Shown here piece by piece: positions 45,467-54,618 of a DNA stretch of 64,000 nucleotides; the first letter of the stretch is position 1; the number at the start of each line of letters is the position of its first letter. The notes under the pieces are model-generated. The model was not told the DNA's origin and did not search any database. It saw only the letters and a program-made list of their open reading frames with translations. This stretch comes from Roseivirga sp. (GTDB taxonomy: Bacteria; Bacteroidota; Bacteroidia; Cytophagales; Cyclobacteriaceae): the NCBI GenBank assembly GCA_021404565.1, contig JAAWWF010000006.1, forward strand, positions 186,001 through 250,000, written 5' to 3'. The translations under genes were made by a program, and so were the position numbers.

Positions 45467-46120
45467 ATGACTCACCACAGGCTCATACCTGGCCTATTTT
45501 TCATGTTTTTCACCCTCTCTGCCCTGGGGCAGGGTAGGTATGAAACCTATTATATGGCCGGTCCGGTGGTTAAGGTGGTACAGTCAAAGTTCAAGATTGA
45601 AAGTAACCTGGTAAACATTCCTGAATCTGAGCCTGAGATAGGTTACCAGATTGGTGGATTTATCAGGGCCAGGGTTAATAATTTGTACGTTCAGCCGGAG
45701 TTGTTACTCTCAAAAACTCAGAATCAGCTCGTTTTTCTCAACCACGGAGGAGTTGCGGGTTTTAACCCAAAGGCAGATTTCGAATTTACCAGCTTAAATA
45801 TCCCCCTGGATATCGGCTTCTATATAGGTGATTTAAGAATAGAATCGGGGCCGGCTATCTCTATTCTGCTTGAAGGAAAACAATTCTTTCTCAACCAGCA
45901 GTTGGATATCACTGATGACTTTAATAAGGTTTCTCTGCAATACAATATAGGTGCGGGGCTGGACCTGAATGATGTATTGATTGATGTTAATTATGAATTC
46001 GGCCTTAGCAAGACCGGGGAGAGCCTCAGGAGGCTGGTAGGCAATGATTTCAGCCCGTCCCGTTCTCATCTCGTTTTTAGCGTAGCCCTGGTACTACACC
46101 GACACAAGAAACGTCAGTAA
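45467..46120 (+). CDS. outer membrane beta-barrel protein
   Basis: 217 residues from the ATG at 45467 (the extension to 45374 would overlap the divergent gene's start). The signal peptide is LIPGLFFMFFTLSALGQ. The mature protein has alternating strands and loops ending in an aromatic or Leu-rich strand (SRSHLVFSVALVLHRHK), typical of the PorT/outer-membrane-barrel families. Role unknown. Confidence 0.75.
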   Translation: MTHHRLIPGLFFMFFTLSALGQGRYETYYMAGPVVKVVQSKFKIESNLVNIPESEPEIGYQIGGFIRARVNNLYVQPELLLSKTQNQLVFLNHGGVAGFNPKADFEFTSLNIPLDIGFYIGDLRIESGPAISILLEGKQFFLNQQLDITDDFNKVSLQYNIGAGLDLNDVLIDVNYEFGLSKTGESLRRLVGNDFSPSRSHLVFSVALVLHRHKKRQ

Positions 46121-46373
46121 AGCCGTTGTCCATCGGAGTGGAAGACTACATAAACCTGCATTCTTTTTCCTGACCTCGACTGATTCTGAATAACCTGTGT
46201 TCTATCTGTTCCTTTTATTCACAGTCGGCTATGAGACTTGAACATAGTTCCTTTTGGCAGCCACGCCCATTTGAAATTCAGAGTTTTTCAATTCCTTTTA
46301 TAGGATATAAGTAGTTGATTATCATGTTATTAGCTATTATTGATGTGCGAAAGGGGAGTACAAGAGTTACCTT

Positions 46374-46414
46374 TAACTAAAAATATTAGTTTTAAATACT
46401 AAAAATATTGGTAT
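46374..46414. promoter_or_regulatory. two 17-19-bp dyads spaced 22 bp, operator candidate
   Basis: Dyad 1 AACTAA-AAATA-TTAGTT (46375-46391) is perfect; dyad 2 ATACTAA-AAATA-TTGGTAT (46396-46414) matches at 6 of 7 arm positions. Centres are 22 bp apart, two helical turns, and the second dyad overlaps the -7 element. Same half-site and same AAATA spacer suggest two dimers of one repressor or activator. Confidence 0.55.
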
Positions 46415-46419
46415 ATTTG
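46412..46419 (+). promoter_or_regulatory. putative -7 element (TATATTTG)
   Basis: Exact TAnnTTTG match, 19 nt before the ATG at 46438. Overlap with dyad 2 means that a protein on the dyad would affect transcription. Confidence 0.5.
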
Positions 46420-46437
46420 ATTCCGAACAAAAAACAA

Positions 46438-47031
46438 ATGGAATCATTTCACCCATCCGGCTCACTGACTGAATATTTGGTACTGGCCTTGCCTTATGCT
46501 GAAATCAACGAAGAAGTACGTGGTTTCAAGCGCGACTTCTTTAAACAACATGGAGCCTATTCCGGGCAGAACTCCTGCGCACACGTCAGGTTGATTTCCT
46601 TTTTTCAAATGAGTGACAGAGAGGAGAGGGTGTTGTCTTCCATTGCGGATGTGGTGAGTAACATGCAGAGCTTTGAGGTATTTCTGAATGGCTTCAATGT
46701 AGATAACAGACAGCGGGAGTTATACATAGATATTTTAAATAAGGAGTCACTTAGTGACGTGTACCATGTATTAAGAATGAAGCTCTTCGAGGAACTTGTT
46801 TCTCTTTCATTCCTCAATCCCCGGTATGAGCCACACCTTTCCATTGGTAAGGATTTGTCTCCGCTGCAGTTTATAGGAGCAGCCGAAGAGTATAAAGAAA
46901 AGCCATATACCAACAACTTTAGAATTACGCGCCTGCATGTACTCAGGCGTCAGGCCCCGTTCAGGGTCTGGGAAAAACTAACGGAATTGCCCTTTGCAAA
47001 ATCAGAAGGAGAACTGCTGGGGTTATATTAA
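46438..47031 (+). CDS. 2H phosphoesterase-like protein (2'-5' RNA ligase family)
   Basis: 197 residues from the ATG at 46438; an upstream in-frame TTG at 46408 lies inside the promoter region, so it is less likely. The layout fits the 2H superfamily: strand-rich, with a first motif CAHVRLISFF and a second motif EPHLSIGKDL. The second is canonical HxS; the first is HxR where HxT or HxS is expected, so activity may be altered. 2H enzymes act on RNA 2',3'-cyclic phosphates or 2'-5' bonds. The gene stands alone. Confidence 0.65.
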   Translation: MESFHPSGSLTEYLVLALPYAEINEEVRGFKRDFFKQHGAYSGQNSCAHVRLISFFQMSDREERVLSSIADVVSNMQSFEVFLNGFNVDNRQRELYIDILNKESLSDVYHVLRMKLFEELVSLSFLNPRYEPHLSIGKDLSPLQFIGAAEEYKEKPYTNNFRITRLHVLRRQAPFRVWEKLTELPFAKSEGELLGLY

Positions 47032-47129
47032 TCTGTCTTTGCGATTGTGACGGCAGTGGCAAAGATGTGCCTGACTTTACTAATAGCCTCAAACGTGAGG
47101 CTTTCCTCCCAGAGTCTGGCACCAGATAC

Positions 47130-47179
47130 TATGTTTAGGTGACACGGTTATAAACTCCCTCCTTATGTTTAGGCGACAT
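47130..47179. repeat. 16-bp direct repeat, IS-end-like remnant
   Basis: TATGTTTAGGTGACAC at 47130-47145 and TATGTTTAGGCGACAT at 47164-47179 (14 of 16 match, period 34). Flanking segments AAACTCC... and ...GGAGTTT (near 47152 and 47199) form an inverted pair. Repeats with a GGYGACA core resemble ends of IS21-type elements; no transposase is present. Confidence 0.4.
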
Positions 47180-47263
47180 ATAAGCATAGGAGAGGAGTTT
47201 TGACTGTTTTTGGCCAGAGTTTACATTCACTTTTTCAAGCTCTTTTCTTCCATGTTATAAGTC

Positions 47264-50200
47264 TTATGATGACCTCTTATTTTGAACTGTCGAATCCGGA
47301 GTGGTGAGCCTTTGTTTAGATCTACGGTACTTGAGTATCATGGCCAAAATGGGAATGACCAGCAGTAGCCATAAAGGGTTGAATTGCCTTTTTATAAGTG
47401 GGGCATCGTTGCCGGTACTAATGATGTGTGCCCAATAGAAGGGGTGTGACATGAGGTTGTCTGCCTGGGCCAGATATCCTAGCTTGCTCTTTTGCAGGGC
47501 ACTGCTTTTGCCATCATAACCAGCCAGATTCTGATAGAAACCATCAATAAGTTGATAGGTAGACTTGTCATTGGCCAACCAAAGAGACATCATTACACTT
47601 TTGGAACCTGAATAAGTAAAGGCCCGGGCCATACTCATAACGCCCTCCCCAAGGGCAAGCTTGCCTGTACCGGTATTACATGCACTTAAGATGGTAAGGT
47701 CGGCCTGAAGCGGTATGTCATAAAGCTCGAAAAGATGTAAATCTCCATCATTTAAGCTGTCTTGCTCATCCTTGTTAAATACGAGATACGAGAGCTCAGG
47801 AGATTCCTCCATTACAATTCCGTGGGTAGCAATGTGAATTATTCTGGAGTCCCTGGCCTTTTTCCGGAAGGTCGATTCCGATGCTCTTTTGCTGATGAAG
47901 TTTTCTCCGTCAAACTGTTCACGAATCCCCTGGATTTCGAGAGTGGCGCCAACGAGTTTTGCAAGATTTTTCCCTCTTAGCGTGTTTTTCTGTGGTTCAT
48001 CAAGCTTCAGTTCGTCAGAAAAAGGTGCCCAGCCTGTTGCTATCAAATTGTCTGGCCTTTTGCTGTTTCTGAGTGTTTCTGAGAGCACCGAGGCTGAGAA
48101 GGCGTATGAAACGGGCCTTTGTTTGATCAAATATGGTAGTTCAGAGAAGTCTGCCTCCTGAGAATCTACGGGTTTTGTGAGTAAGGCTTCAAATGGAATG
48201 GATGACAAAACTCCATCGGGTATAATGATCAGGCTTTTGTCAGGTCTCTGCCTGTCCAGAAGTGGTAAGAGCGTAGAATAGAGGGCATGAGCATTACTAA
48301 GGTAGCCTGCATAATATTCTGACGAACCAGTTGGGGGCCTGGAAATGAACTCATGAAATTCTGTCGCGGCCTTATCCAGCGTATCTGCTCCAAAATTGCT
48401 TTTGGTATAAGTAATATCGTCCTCAGAAAGCCAAAACTGATAGAGGTAGTCTTTACTCTGGAAATATTGAATGGCAATGGAATTGGATCGTTTCAGGTGC
48501 CTTTGAAAAGAATTGACAGAAAAATCGCTGGAGTTGTCTGAAACATAAAAGAAGAGACGTGGTTGTGTTTCTTTTATGTATTTGAGTAGTTCAGCATACT
48601 CATCTTCCAATTGGGCAAGATACCTCCTGTCTTGTGCAATATCAGTAACAGAACTTGTTTCAGAGATTGTTCTCTCTTGCAGCTTTACACGTTGAAACCT
48701 CAGGTTGTTTCTCAATTGACTCCATTTGTTGATCAAAGTGTTGTCGTATTTGACCTCCTTTATAGTCGACCTTAATGCTTCCAGCAGAATTTGAGACTTG
48801 TTGAGATCTGCTATACGAAAAGCCTCCTTTAGAAATTCCTTGTCTCCGGATTGTTCAAATAATTGAATATTGACTTCAATGCTGTGTTCAATGACTGAGG
48901 CAATAGTGGCAGAAAACCTGAGATGATCGCTTTCCATAATAAAACTACCCCTTACTTGAGAGATAAGCCTCTCACTGATACGTCCCAGAGTTTTTGCCTT
49001 TATTAGCAGGGAAACATCCTTTTGTTGTTCATACTTGTTGAGCTGGTAAGTAATGGTTTTAGAAAGACTTGAAAGGAAGCGGGAGAGGTGGTCGATTTTA
49101 TCTATTTCCAGTTCTCCGGAACCATCTATCACCTTTTCTATGTCGGGATAGCCAACTATCAGAGCTCTGTGGTAATAGTTATAAGCCGAATCCAAATAAC
49201 CGCGTTTCAGAAAAATATCTCCCAAGCCATTAAGTGTCGCCAGGTTAAATTCCGATTTACGGCCTTTCAACTGGGCCAGGGCTATACTGAAGCATGAATG
49301 GGCCGAGTCGAGGTTATCGATTTCCAAGAAGGTTCGGCCCTTTTCATACCATACGTGGCCCTCGTCTATATAGCCTGACTTTATGGCTTTATTCAAATAA
49401 TGAAGGACAGAATCTGAATCAGTTTGGAAACTGAAAAAAGAAGACAGACGATAGTAAGAACGGGCTATTTGAGAATTGTCTGATTTGAATGATTTCTTTT
49501 TAATGGCAAGTGCTTTCCTATCATAATATGCCGCACTGTCTAAGTTGTCGAGTTTACTGTGAGCACTAGCAAGGTTCTCGTAAACCCATATAGCCGTATG
49601 CGCGTCTGCCAGTCCCAGGCTGGCATAAGTGTTTTTGGATTGCCTGTAAAGAGAAAGGGCATATTCAAACTGGTATTGAGAGACGTAAATATTACCGAGA
49701 ATGTTCTGGCAATCGGCCACTAGGTAAGGACTGTTGTTTTGTTCATATACTTCCTGAAAAAGAACAACCAGACGATGTGCCATTTTTAGGTCCCCTAACT
49801 TGAAGTAGGCCATAGTGATAACGCGACCGACTTCTGCGTCAATGGGATGAAACTGGTGTGGTATCTTCTTTTCAGCTGACAGGTTAATAAAATCATCATA
49901 GAAGCGGTTCAGGCTATCAGCTTCCAGATACCTGGATTCGTCAATAAGCGTAGAATCTATTTCATTCGTGCTAATAGTGAGCATTTGTTTTATTGAGGAC
50001 AGTGACTTCCAGTATTGACCGGCTTGTAAATGGTTTTGCCCCATTTGAGAATACACACCGGCCACCAGAAAGTGGTCTTTTCCAAACTGTTCTATATAAA
50101 GCTTCCGAGCCTGATTCAGGTAACTTAGAGAAGAATCGTATTCTGAGCGATTAGTAAAGAGGGCTCCCATGTATGTAGCGGCACGGGCAACGAGATCACT

Positions 50201-50656
50201 GCGGCTTTCCGCATCTTTAAGGATGATGTAGCCTCTTCGCATATAAACAAGTGCTCTGTCAAAATCGCCAGAAATTAAATAATCATATTCTCCTATAATG
50301 AGATAGAGAGAGGCCAGCTCCAAAGGGTCTAAGTGCTGATATTGATCGATAAGTGGCAAGATCTTTTGTACAAGTCCTTTGGCTTTGGCAAAATCGGGCA
50401 ATCTTACCTGACAATATATAGCCTGCCGAACGGAGTGCATGTACTCCATGGAAATGGTATTGTCTTCTGCTTCGAACCTTGCAATGTTGGCTTTGAAACC
50501 GTCAAGAGCGTCCTGGTAGAGCCCTGCAGTTGTGAGAGAATCAAGATAGTTCAGATCAGAGGAATGTACTTGTCTGGAAAAGGCGGTGCCTTGAATAAGG
50601 GTTAAAATCAGAAGACCTAATAATAGCCGTGGCATGCTTGAAATTCTGGTTTTCAT
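47264..50656 (-). CDS. TPR-CHAT protein (caspase-like peptidase), membrane-anchored
   Basis: 1,130 residues: signal peptide (LLLGLLILTLIQGTAFS), about ten TPR-like helix pairs (100-560), a CHAT domain from about 780, a membrane helix near 1100 (LWLLLVIPILAMILKY) and a basic tail. The predicted dyad is H945 (HIATHG) and C993 (SACNTG), both intact. CHAT proteins are caspase-like cysteine peptidases; here the signal peptide puts the peptidase in the periplasm. No partner protein is encoded next to it, so its substrate is unknown. Confidence 0.85.
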   Translation of the reverse strand: MKTRISSMPRLLLGLLILTLIQGTAFSRQVHSSDLNYLDSLTTAGLYQDALDGFKANIARFEAEDNTISMEYMHSVRQAIYCQVRLPDFAKAKGLVQKILPLIDQYQHLDPLELASLYLIIGEYDYLISGDFDRALVYMRRGYIILKDAESRSDLVARAATYMGALFTNRSEYDSSLSYLNQARKLYIEQFGKDHFLVAGVYSQMGQNHLQAGQYWKSLSSIKQMLTISTNEIDSTLIDESRYLEADSLNRFYDDFINLSAEKKIPHQFHPIDAEVGRVITMAYFKLGDLKMAHRLVVLFQEVYEQNNSPYLVADCQNILGNIYVSQYQFEYALSLYRQSKNTYASLGLADAHTAIWVYENLASAHSKLDNLDSAAYYDRKALAIKKKSFKSDNSQIARSYYRLSSFFSFQTDSDSVLHYLNKAIKSGYIDEGHVWYEKGRTFLEIDNLDSAHSCFSIALAQLKGRKSEFNLATLNGLGDIFLKRGYLDSAYNYYHRALIVGYPDIEKVIDGSGELEIDKIDHLSRFLSSLSKTITYQLNKYEQQKDVSLLIKAKTLGRISERLISQVRGSFIMESDHLRFSATIASVIEHSIEVNIQLFEQSGDKEFLKEAFRIADLNKSQILLEALRSTIKEVKYDNTLINKWSQLRNNLRFQRVKLQERTISETSSVTDIAQDRRYLAQLEDEYAELLKYIKETQPRLFFYVSDNSSDFSVNSFQRHLKRSNSIAIQYFQSKDYLYQFWLSEDDITYTKSNFGADTLDKAATEFHEFISRPPTGSSEYYAGYLSNAHALYSTLLPLLDRQRPDKSLIIIPDGVLSSIPFEALLTKPVDSQEADFSELPYLIKQRPVSYAFSASVLSETLRNSKRPDNLIATGWAPFSDELKLDEPQKNTLRGKNLAKLVGATLEIQGIREQFDGENFISKRASESTFRKKARDSRIIHIATHGIVMEESPELSYLVFNKDEQDSLNDGDLHLFELYDIPLQADLTILSACNTGTGKLALGEGVMSMARAFTYSGSKSVMMSLWLANDKSTYQLIDGFYQNLAGYDGKSSALQKSKLGYLAQADNLMSHPFYWAHIISTGNDAPLIKRQFNPLWLLLVIPILAMILKYRRSKQRLTTPDSTVQNKRSS

Positions 50657-50765
50657 GCTGCAAAATTGTTTAATAAAAAAAAGACGCTCTGATCTAAATT
50701 ATAAAAGTTGATTGACTCTTACGTCCCTTTGTAGATAAAATAAGTGTGCTGATAGCAATTTTGAT

Positions 50766-52085
50766 CTAGTGGCTTTCAAATACCAGCTCAGCCTCCTCAA
50801 CCTCGACCAGGCCTTTGTCATTGATGGACTTGAGGCCTACCGTCTTAAGCTCATTGATGAGCATTGGGTCATATTTGGCAGTCACCCTTACATAGTTTTC
50901 AGTGAAACCTTGCATCATTCCGTCTGCCACGTCATCTTCAAAAAGTACTGTGGCGGTTTGACCAAGGCTTTCTTCATAGAACAGGCGCTTTTTCTTTTCA
51001 GAAAGACTTCTCAGCATTTTTGAACGCTCCTGTCTTTCTTTCATCGGTACTGCGTCATCCATTTCTGCGGCCCGTGTATTGGCTCTTTCAGAATAGGTGA
51101 ATACATGTAAATAGGAGACAGGTAGTTCATTGAGGAAGTGGTAGGTCTCCAGAAAGTCATCATGGGTTTCTCCGGGAAAACCTACAATCACATCAACCCC
51201 GATACAACAATGAGGCATCAATGTCTTTATTTTGCTCACCCGGTCTTCATAAAGCTCGCGCAGATAACGTCTGCGCATCTTCCTCAGGATTTTATTATTC
51301 CCCGATTGAAGGGGGACATGAAAATGGGGTACAAAACGATTGGACTTGGATACATAATCTATCGTCTCGTTGGTGAGTAAATTGGGCTCTATGGAACTGA
51401 TTCTGATTCTGTCAATACCCTGTACCTGATCTATGGCTTTAACCAGGTCGAGAAAGCGCTCTTCGCGTCTTCCTTCCTGTATGCCAAAGTCACCAATATT
51501 CACCCCTGTCAGCACTATTTCCTTTACATCAGTAGCTGCTATCTCTTCGGCCGATCTGATGATGTTTTCTATACTGTCACTACGGCTTTTGCCACGGGCC
51601 AGGGGAATGGTGCAGAAAGCACAGTGATAATTACAGCCGTCCTGTACCTTAAGAAAGGTGCGTGTACGGTCATTGATAGAGTAGGCATTGTTGAATACGG
51701 TAGCTTCTTTGATCTCAGAGGCCAATACCTTCGCCTCAGGGGTTTTTACAAAGCCATCGAGTAGTTCTATCAACCTGAATTTTTCTGCAGCCCCCAAAAC
51801 GGCATCCACACCGGGTATCTCTGAGATTTCTCTTGGTTTCAGCTGAGCATAGCAACCAATGATTGCGACATAAGCATCGGCATTGATCTTTCTTGCCTCT
51901 TTAACCACCTTCTTACACTTCTTATCCGCATTCTCGGTTACCGAACATGTATTGATGATATAGATATCAGGACTGTCGGAAAAAGCAACTTTCCGATAGC
52001 CCTTCTCCTCGAACTTCCTGGAAATGGTAGAGGTTTCCGAGAAATTGAGCTTACAGCCTAATGTATAAAATGCAACCTTCTTCAT
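50766..52085 (-). CDS. mtaB: tRNA t6A37 C2-methylthiotransferase
   Basis: 439 residues, radical-SAM methylthiotransferase. N-terminal UPF0004 domain: AFYTLGCKLNFSETSTI with the first Cys, plus INTCSVTENADKKC and IGCYAQLKPREI. The radical SAM cluster is CNYHCAFCTIPLARG. A TRAM-like C terminus follows. The opening TLGCKLN and the length indicate MtaB, which makes ms2t6A, rather than MiaB or RimO. Confidence 0.93.
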   Translation of the reverse strand: MKKVAFYTLGCKLNFSETSTISRKFEEKGYRKVAFSDSPDIYIINTCSVTENADKKCKKVVKEARKINADAYVAIIGCYAQLKPREISEIPGVDAVLGAAEKFRLIELLDGFVKTPEAKVLASEIKEATVFNNAYSINDRTRTFLKVQDGCNYHCAFCTIPLARGKSRSDSIENIIRSAEEIAATDVKEIVLTGVNIGDFGIQEGRREERFLDLVKAIDQVQGIDRIRISSIEPNLLTNETIDYVSKSNRFVPHFHVPLQSGNNKILRKMRRRYLRELYEDRVSKIKTLMPHCCIGVDVIVGFPGETHDDFLETYHFLNELPVSYLHVFTYSERANTRAAEMDDAVPMKERQERSKMLRSLSEKKKRLFYEESLGQTATVLFEDDVADGMMQGFTENYVRVTAKYDPMLINELKTVGLKSINDKGLVEVEEAELVFESH

Positions 52086-52093
52086 TGGGGCTG

Positions 52094-52101
52094 CAAAGAT
52101 A
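52094..52101 (-). promoter_or_regulatory. putative -7 element for mtaB (TATCTTTG)
   Basis: On the minus strand this matches TAnnTTTG, just 9 nt before the mtaB ATG, so a transcript from it would be leaderless or nearly so. Without a matching -33 element it is weak. Confidence 0.3.
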
Positions 52102-52249
52102 AGTAAAATCGTTTAGTCAGGTAGGTTGTGGTATAAAATGAGTGTTAAGTGATCGAAAAACGTAACTGAAAGAAAAATAGCCTATGAAATCGTTTGTTTT
52201 TTAGGTTTTTACAAAAAATCGGCAAAAACTGAGTAAAAAACACCCTTGA

Positions 52250-52282
52250 TTGGTGTGAAATTCTGTGGAAGTGCTACTTTTG
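52250..52282 (+). promoter_or_regulatory. putative promoter of glutamine synthetase III (TTG-N22-TACTTTTG)
   Basis: -7 element at 52275-52282 with TTG at 52250-52252, within the spacing known for Bacteroidota housekeeping promoters, and 31 nt before the glnN start. Best promoter match in this window. Confidence 0.55.
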
Positions 52283-52313
52283 ACATGGATTTGAACTTAA
52301 TTATACCCATAAA

Positions 52314-54476
52314 ATGTCTAATCAACGCCAAAGAGCTTTAGAAGCAGCCTTAAGACGCACTACGGAACGCGTTTTTCCCCCTTCCGAAAAGATTTCCGAT
52401 TATTTTGGTCAGGATGTTTTCAGCCTGGATCAGATGAAAACATCTCTTTCTCCTGACACTTACAAAAAAGTGCAGCACGCCATTGCAAAAGGCAAGAAGA
52501 TTGACGTAGAAACGGCCAACGAAATTGCCTCAGCTGTGAAAATCTGGGCAATGAGCAAAGGTTGTACCCACTATACTCACTGGTTTCAACCATTGACGGG
52601 TACGACTGCTGAAAAACATGATTCGTTCTTCGATGCCTCAAAAGGGCTGGAAGTACTGAAAGGTTCTGCATTGATTCAGCAGGAGCCAGATGCCTCCTCT
52701 TTCCCGAATGGTGGTATCAGAAGTACATTCGAAGCGAGGGGGTATACTGCCTGGGATCCCAGTTCTCCAATCTTCATCTGGGCAAGAACCCTTTGTATAC
52801 CAACCGTATTTGTTTCATACACAGGAGAGGCGCTTGATTATAAAGCACCTTTACTCAAGGCTGTTGAGGCAGTAGATAAGGCAGCTACTAAGGTATGTCA
52901 GCTTTTCGATCGTAATGTAAACAAGGTAAATGCTTCACTTGGTTGTGAGCAGGAGTACTTTGTGGTAGATAAAGCCGCTTTTAACGCAAGGCCTGACCTG
53001 ATCATGAGCGGAAGAACTGTATTCGGTTATAATCCGGCCAGGGGGCAGCAGCTGGATGATCACTACTTTGGTTCTATACCAAGCCGTGTATATAACTACA
53101 TGAAAGATTTCGAGATTGAAGCACTTAAACTCGGAATTCCGGTAATGACCCGTCACAATGAGGTAGCACCAAGTCAGTTTGAAGTAGCTCCTTTATTCGA
53201 AGATATTAATGTGGCTACCGATCACAACTCATTGCTGATGGATGTGATGAAGCGTGTGGCTGATCGTCATGAAATGAAGGTGATCTTTCATGAAAAGCCA
53301 TTTGCAGGCCTTAATGGTAGCGGTAAACACAATAACTGGTCTTTGATTACCAATACGGGTGTGAACCTTTTTCAACCAAGTTCAAGTGCCAGAGAGAATC
53401 TGCAATTCCTGGCTTTCTTTGTGTCTACCATTCGGGCCATCTACAAGAACGCTGATTTGCTGAGAGCGAGTATCGCTTCAGCTGGTAATGATCACCGACT
53501 GGGTGCCAACGAAGCACCTCCGGCTATCATGTCTGTATTTATTGGCTCTGAGTTGACTGCCGTGCTTGATGAATTGGAAAGCAGTGGTAATATCAAGGTA
53601 GACAAAGGTGATAACATGTATATGAAGCTGGGGATCGATAAGATTCCGGAAATCATCCTTGATAATACCGACAGAAACAGAACTTCTCCCTTTGCCTTTA
53701 CCGGTAATAAGTTTGAGTTCAGAGCGGTAGGTTCTGATCAGAACACGGCCGGACCCATGACGGTACTGAACCTAATTGTAGCTGAGCAACTTAGAGACCT
53801 TCACTCGAAAGTAACCCAGGCCATGGAAGCTGGTGAAGACAAGAAAGTTGCCATTGCTAAGGTATTGAAGCAATACATTGCTGAGTCTAAGGATATCCGT
53901 TTTGAAGGTGATGGCTACTCAGACGAGTGGGTACAGGAAGCAGAGAAAAGAGGCCTTTCCAATGTGAAAAACACTGCTAGAGCCCTTGGTGCTTTTCTAA
54001 CTAAGGACTCTGTGAACCTTTTCGAGAAATTTGGAGTGATGTCGGAGGTTGAGTTGGAAGCCCGAAACGAAATACGACTGGAAAACTATCTGATGAAACT
54101 ACAGATTGAAGCCAGAGTGATGGGAGAGATGGCCCTGAACCAGATTATTCCTGCGGCCACCGGTTATCAGAATAAGCTGATTCAGAATGCAAAAGGGTTG
54201 AAGGAGCTTGGTCTCGATAATTCACATGTGCTGGATTCTCTTTCAAGAGTCAGTGGTCATATTGCTGCATTGAGTGCAGACGTAGCTGCTATGATTGAGG
54301 AACGGAAGCAGGTAAATAAGATTGAAGATACCGAGGAAAGGGCTATTGCCTATTGTGATCGCATCAAGGAGGCTTTCTTTGATAAGATTCGCTACTCTGC
54401 AGACCAACTGGAATTGAATATTGATGATGAAGACTGGCCATTGCCAAAATACAGAGAGATGCTCTTTTTGAGATAA
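52314..54476 (+). CDS. glnN: glutamine synthetase type III
   Basis: 720 residues, the large GSIII form found mainly in Bacteroidota. It begins with the family-specific N-terminal domain (RVFPPSEKISDYFGQDVF). The core motifs are CTHYTHWFQPLTG, GCEQEYFVVD, FAGLNGSGKHNNWS (Glu-flap and catalytic loop) and APPAIMSVF. A long C-terminal helical part is typical of GSIII. It joins ammonia to glutamate with ATP, in the cytoplasm. It ends at a strong terminator and is transcribed alone. Confidence 0.97.
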   Translation: MSNQRQRALEAALRRTTERVFPPSEKISDYFGQDVFSLDQMKTSLSPDTYKKVQHAIAKGKKIDVETANEIASAVKIWAMSKGCTHYTHWFQPLTGTTAEKHDSFFDASKGLEVLKGSALIQQEPDASSFPNGGIRSTFEARGYTAWDPSSPIFIWARTLCIPTVFVSYTGEALDYKAPLLKAVEAVDKAATKVCQLFDRNVNKVNASLGCEQEYFVVDKAAFNARPDLIMSGRTVFGYNPARGQQLDDHYFGSIPSRVYNYMKDFEIEALKLGIPVMTRHNEVAPSQFEVAPLFEDINVATDHNSLLMDVMKRVADRHEMKVIFHEKPFAGLNGSGKHNNWSLITNTGVNLFQPSSSARENLQFLAFFVSTIRAIYKNADLLRASIASAGNDHRLGANEAPPAIMSVFIGSELTAVLDELESSGNIKVDKGDNMYMKLGIDKIPEIILDNTDRNRTSPFAFTGNKFEFRAVGSDQNTAGPMTVLNLIVAEQLRDLHSKVTQAMEAGEDKKVAIAKVLKQYIAESKDIRFEGDGYSDEWVQEAEKRGLSNVKNTARALGAFLTKDSVNLFEKFGVMSEVELEARNEIRLENYLMKLQIEARVMGEMALNQIIPAATGYQNKLIQNAKGLKELGLDNSHVLDSLSRVSGHIAALSADVAAMIEERKQVNKIEDTEERAIAYCDRIKEAFFDKIRYSADQLELNIDDEDWPLPKYREMLFLR

Positions 54477-54499
54477 TTCCGATTACATATAGAAGCTTG

Positions 54500-54531
54500 A
54501 AAGCCATCCATTTGGGTGGCTTTTCTTTTTT
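54500..54531 (+). terminator. intrinsic terminator of glnN
   Basis: A 10-bp stem with one wobble (AAAGCCATCC with GGGTGGCTTT, loop ATTT) followed by TCTTTTTT, 23 bp after the stop codon. Confidence 0.92.
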
Positions 54532-54618
54532 AGAAAAAACCTATCGGAGAGTTGATGACCTTTGAGATTGAAAGGAATAAAGGGTAGAGAAATAAACCTT
54601 AAACCAAATTATATCAAT

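Larger units (their letters stand above)
46121..46437. other. intergenic spacer, 317 bp, with paired operators at its right end
   Basis: Apart from the regulatory elements at 46374-46419, no gene, hairpin with T-run or RNA was recognised. Confidence 0.5.
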
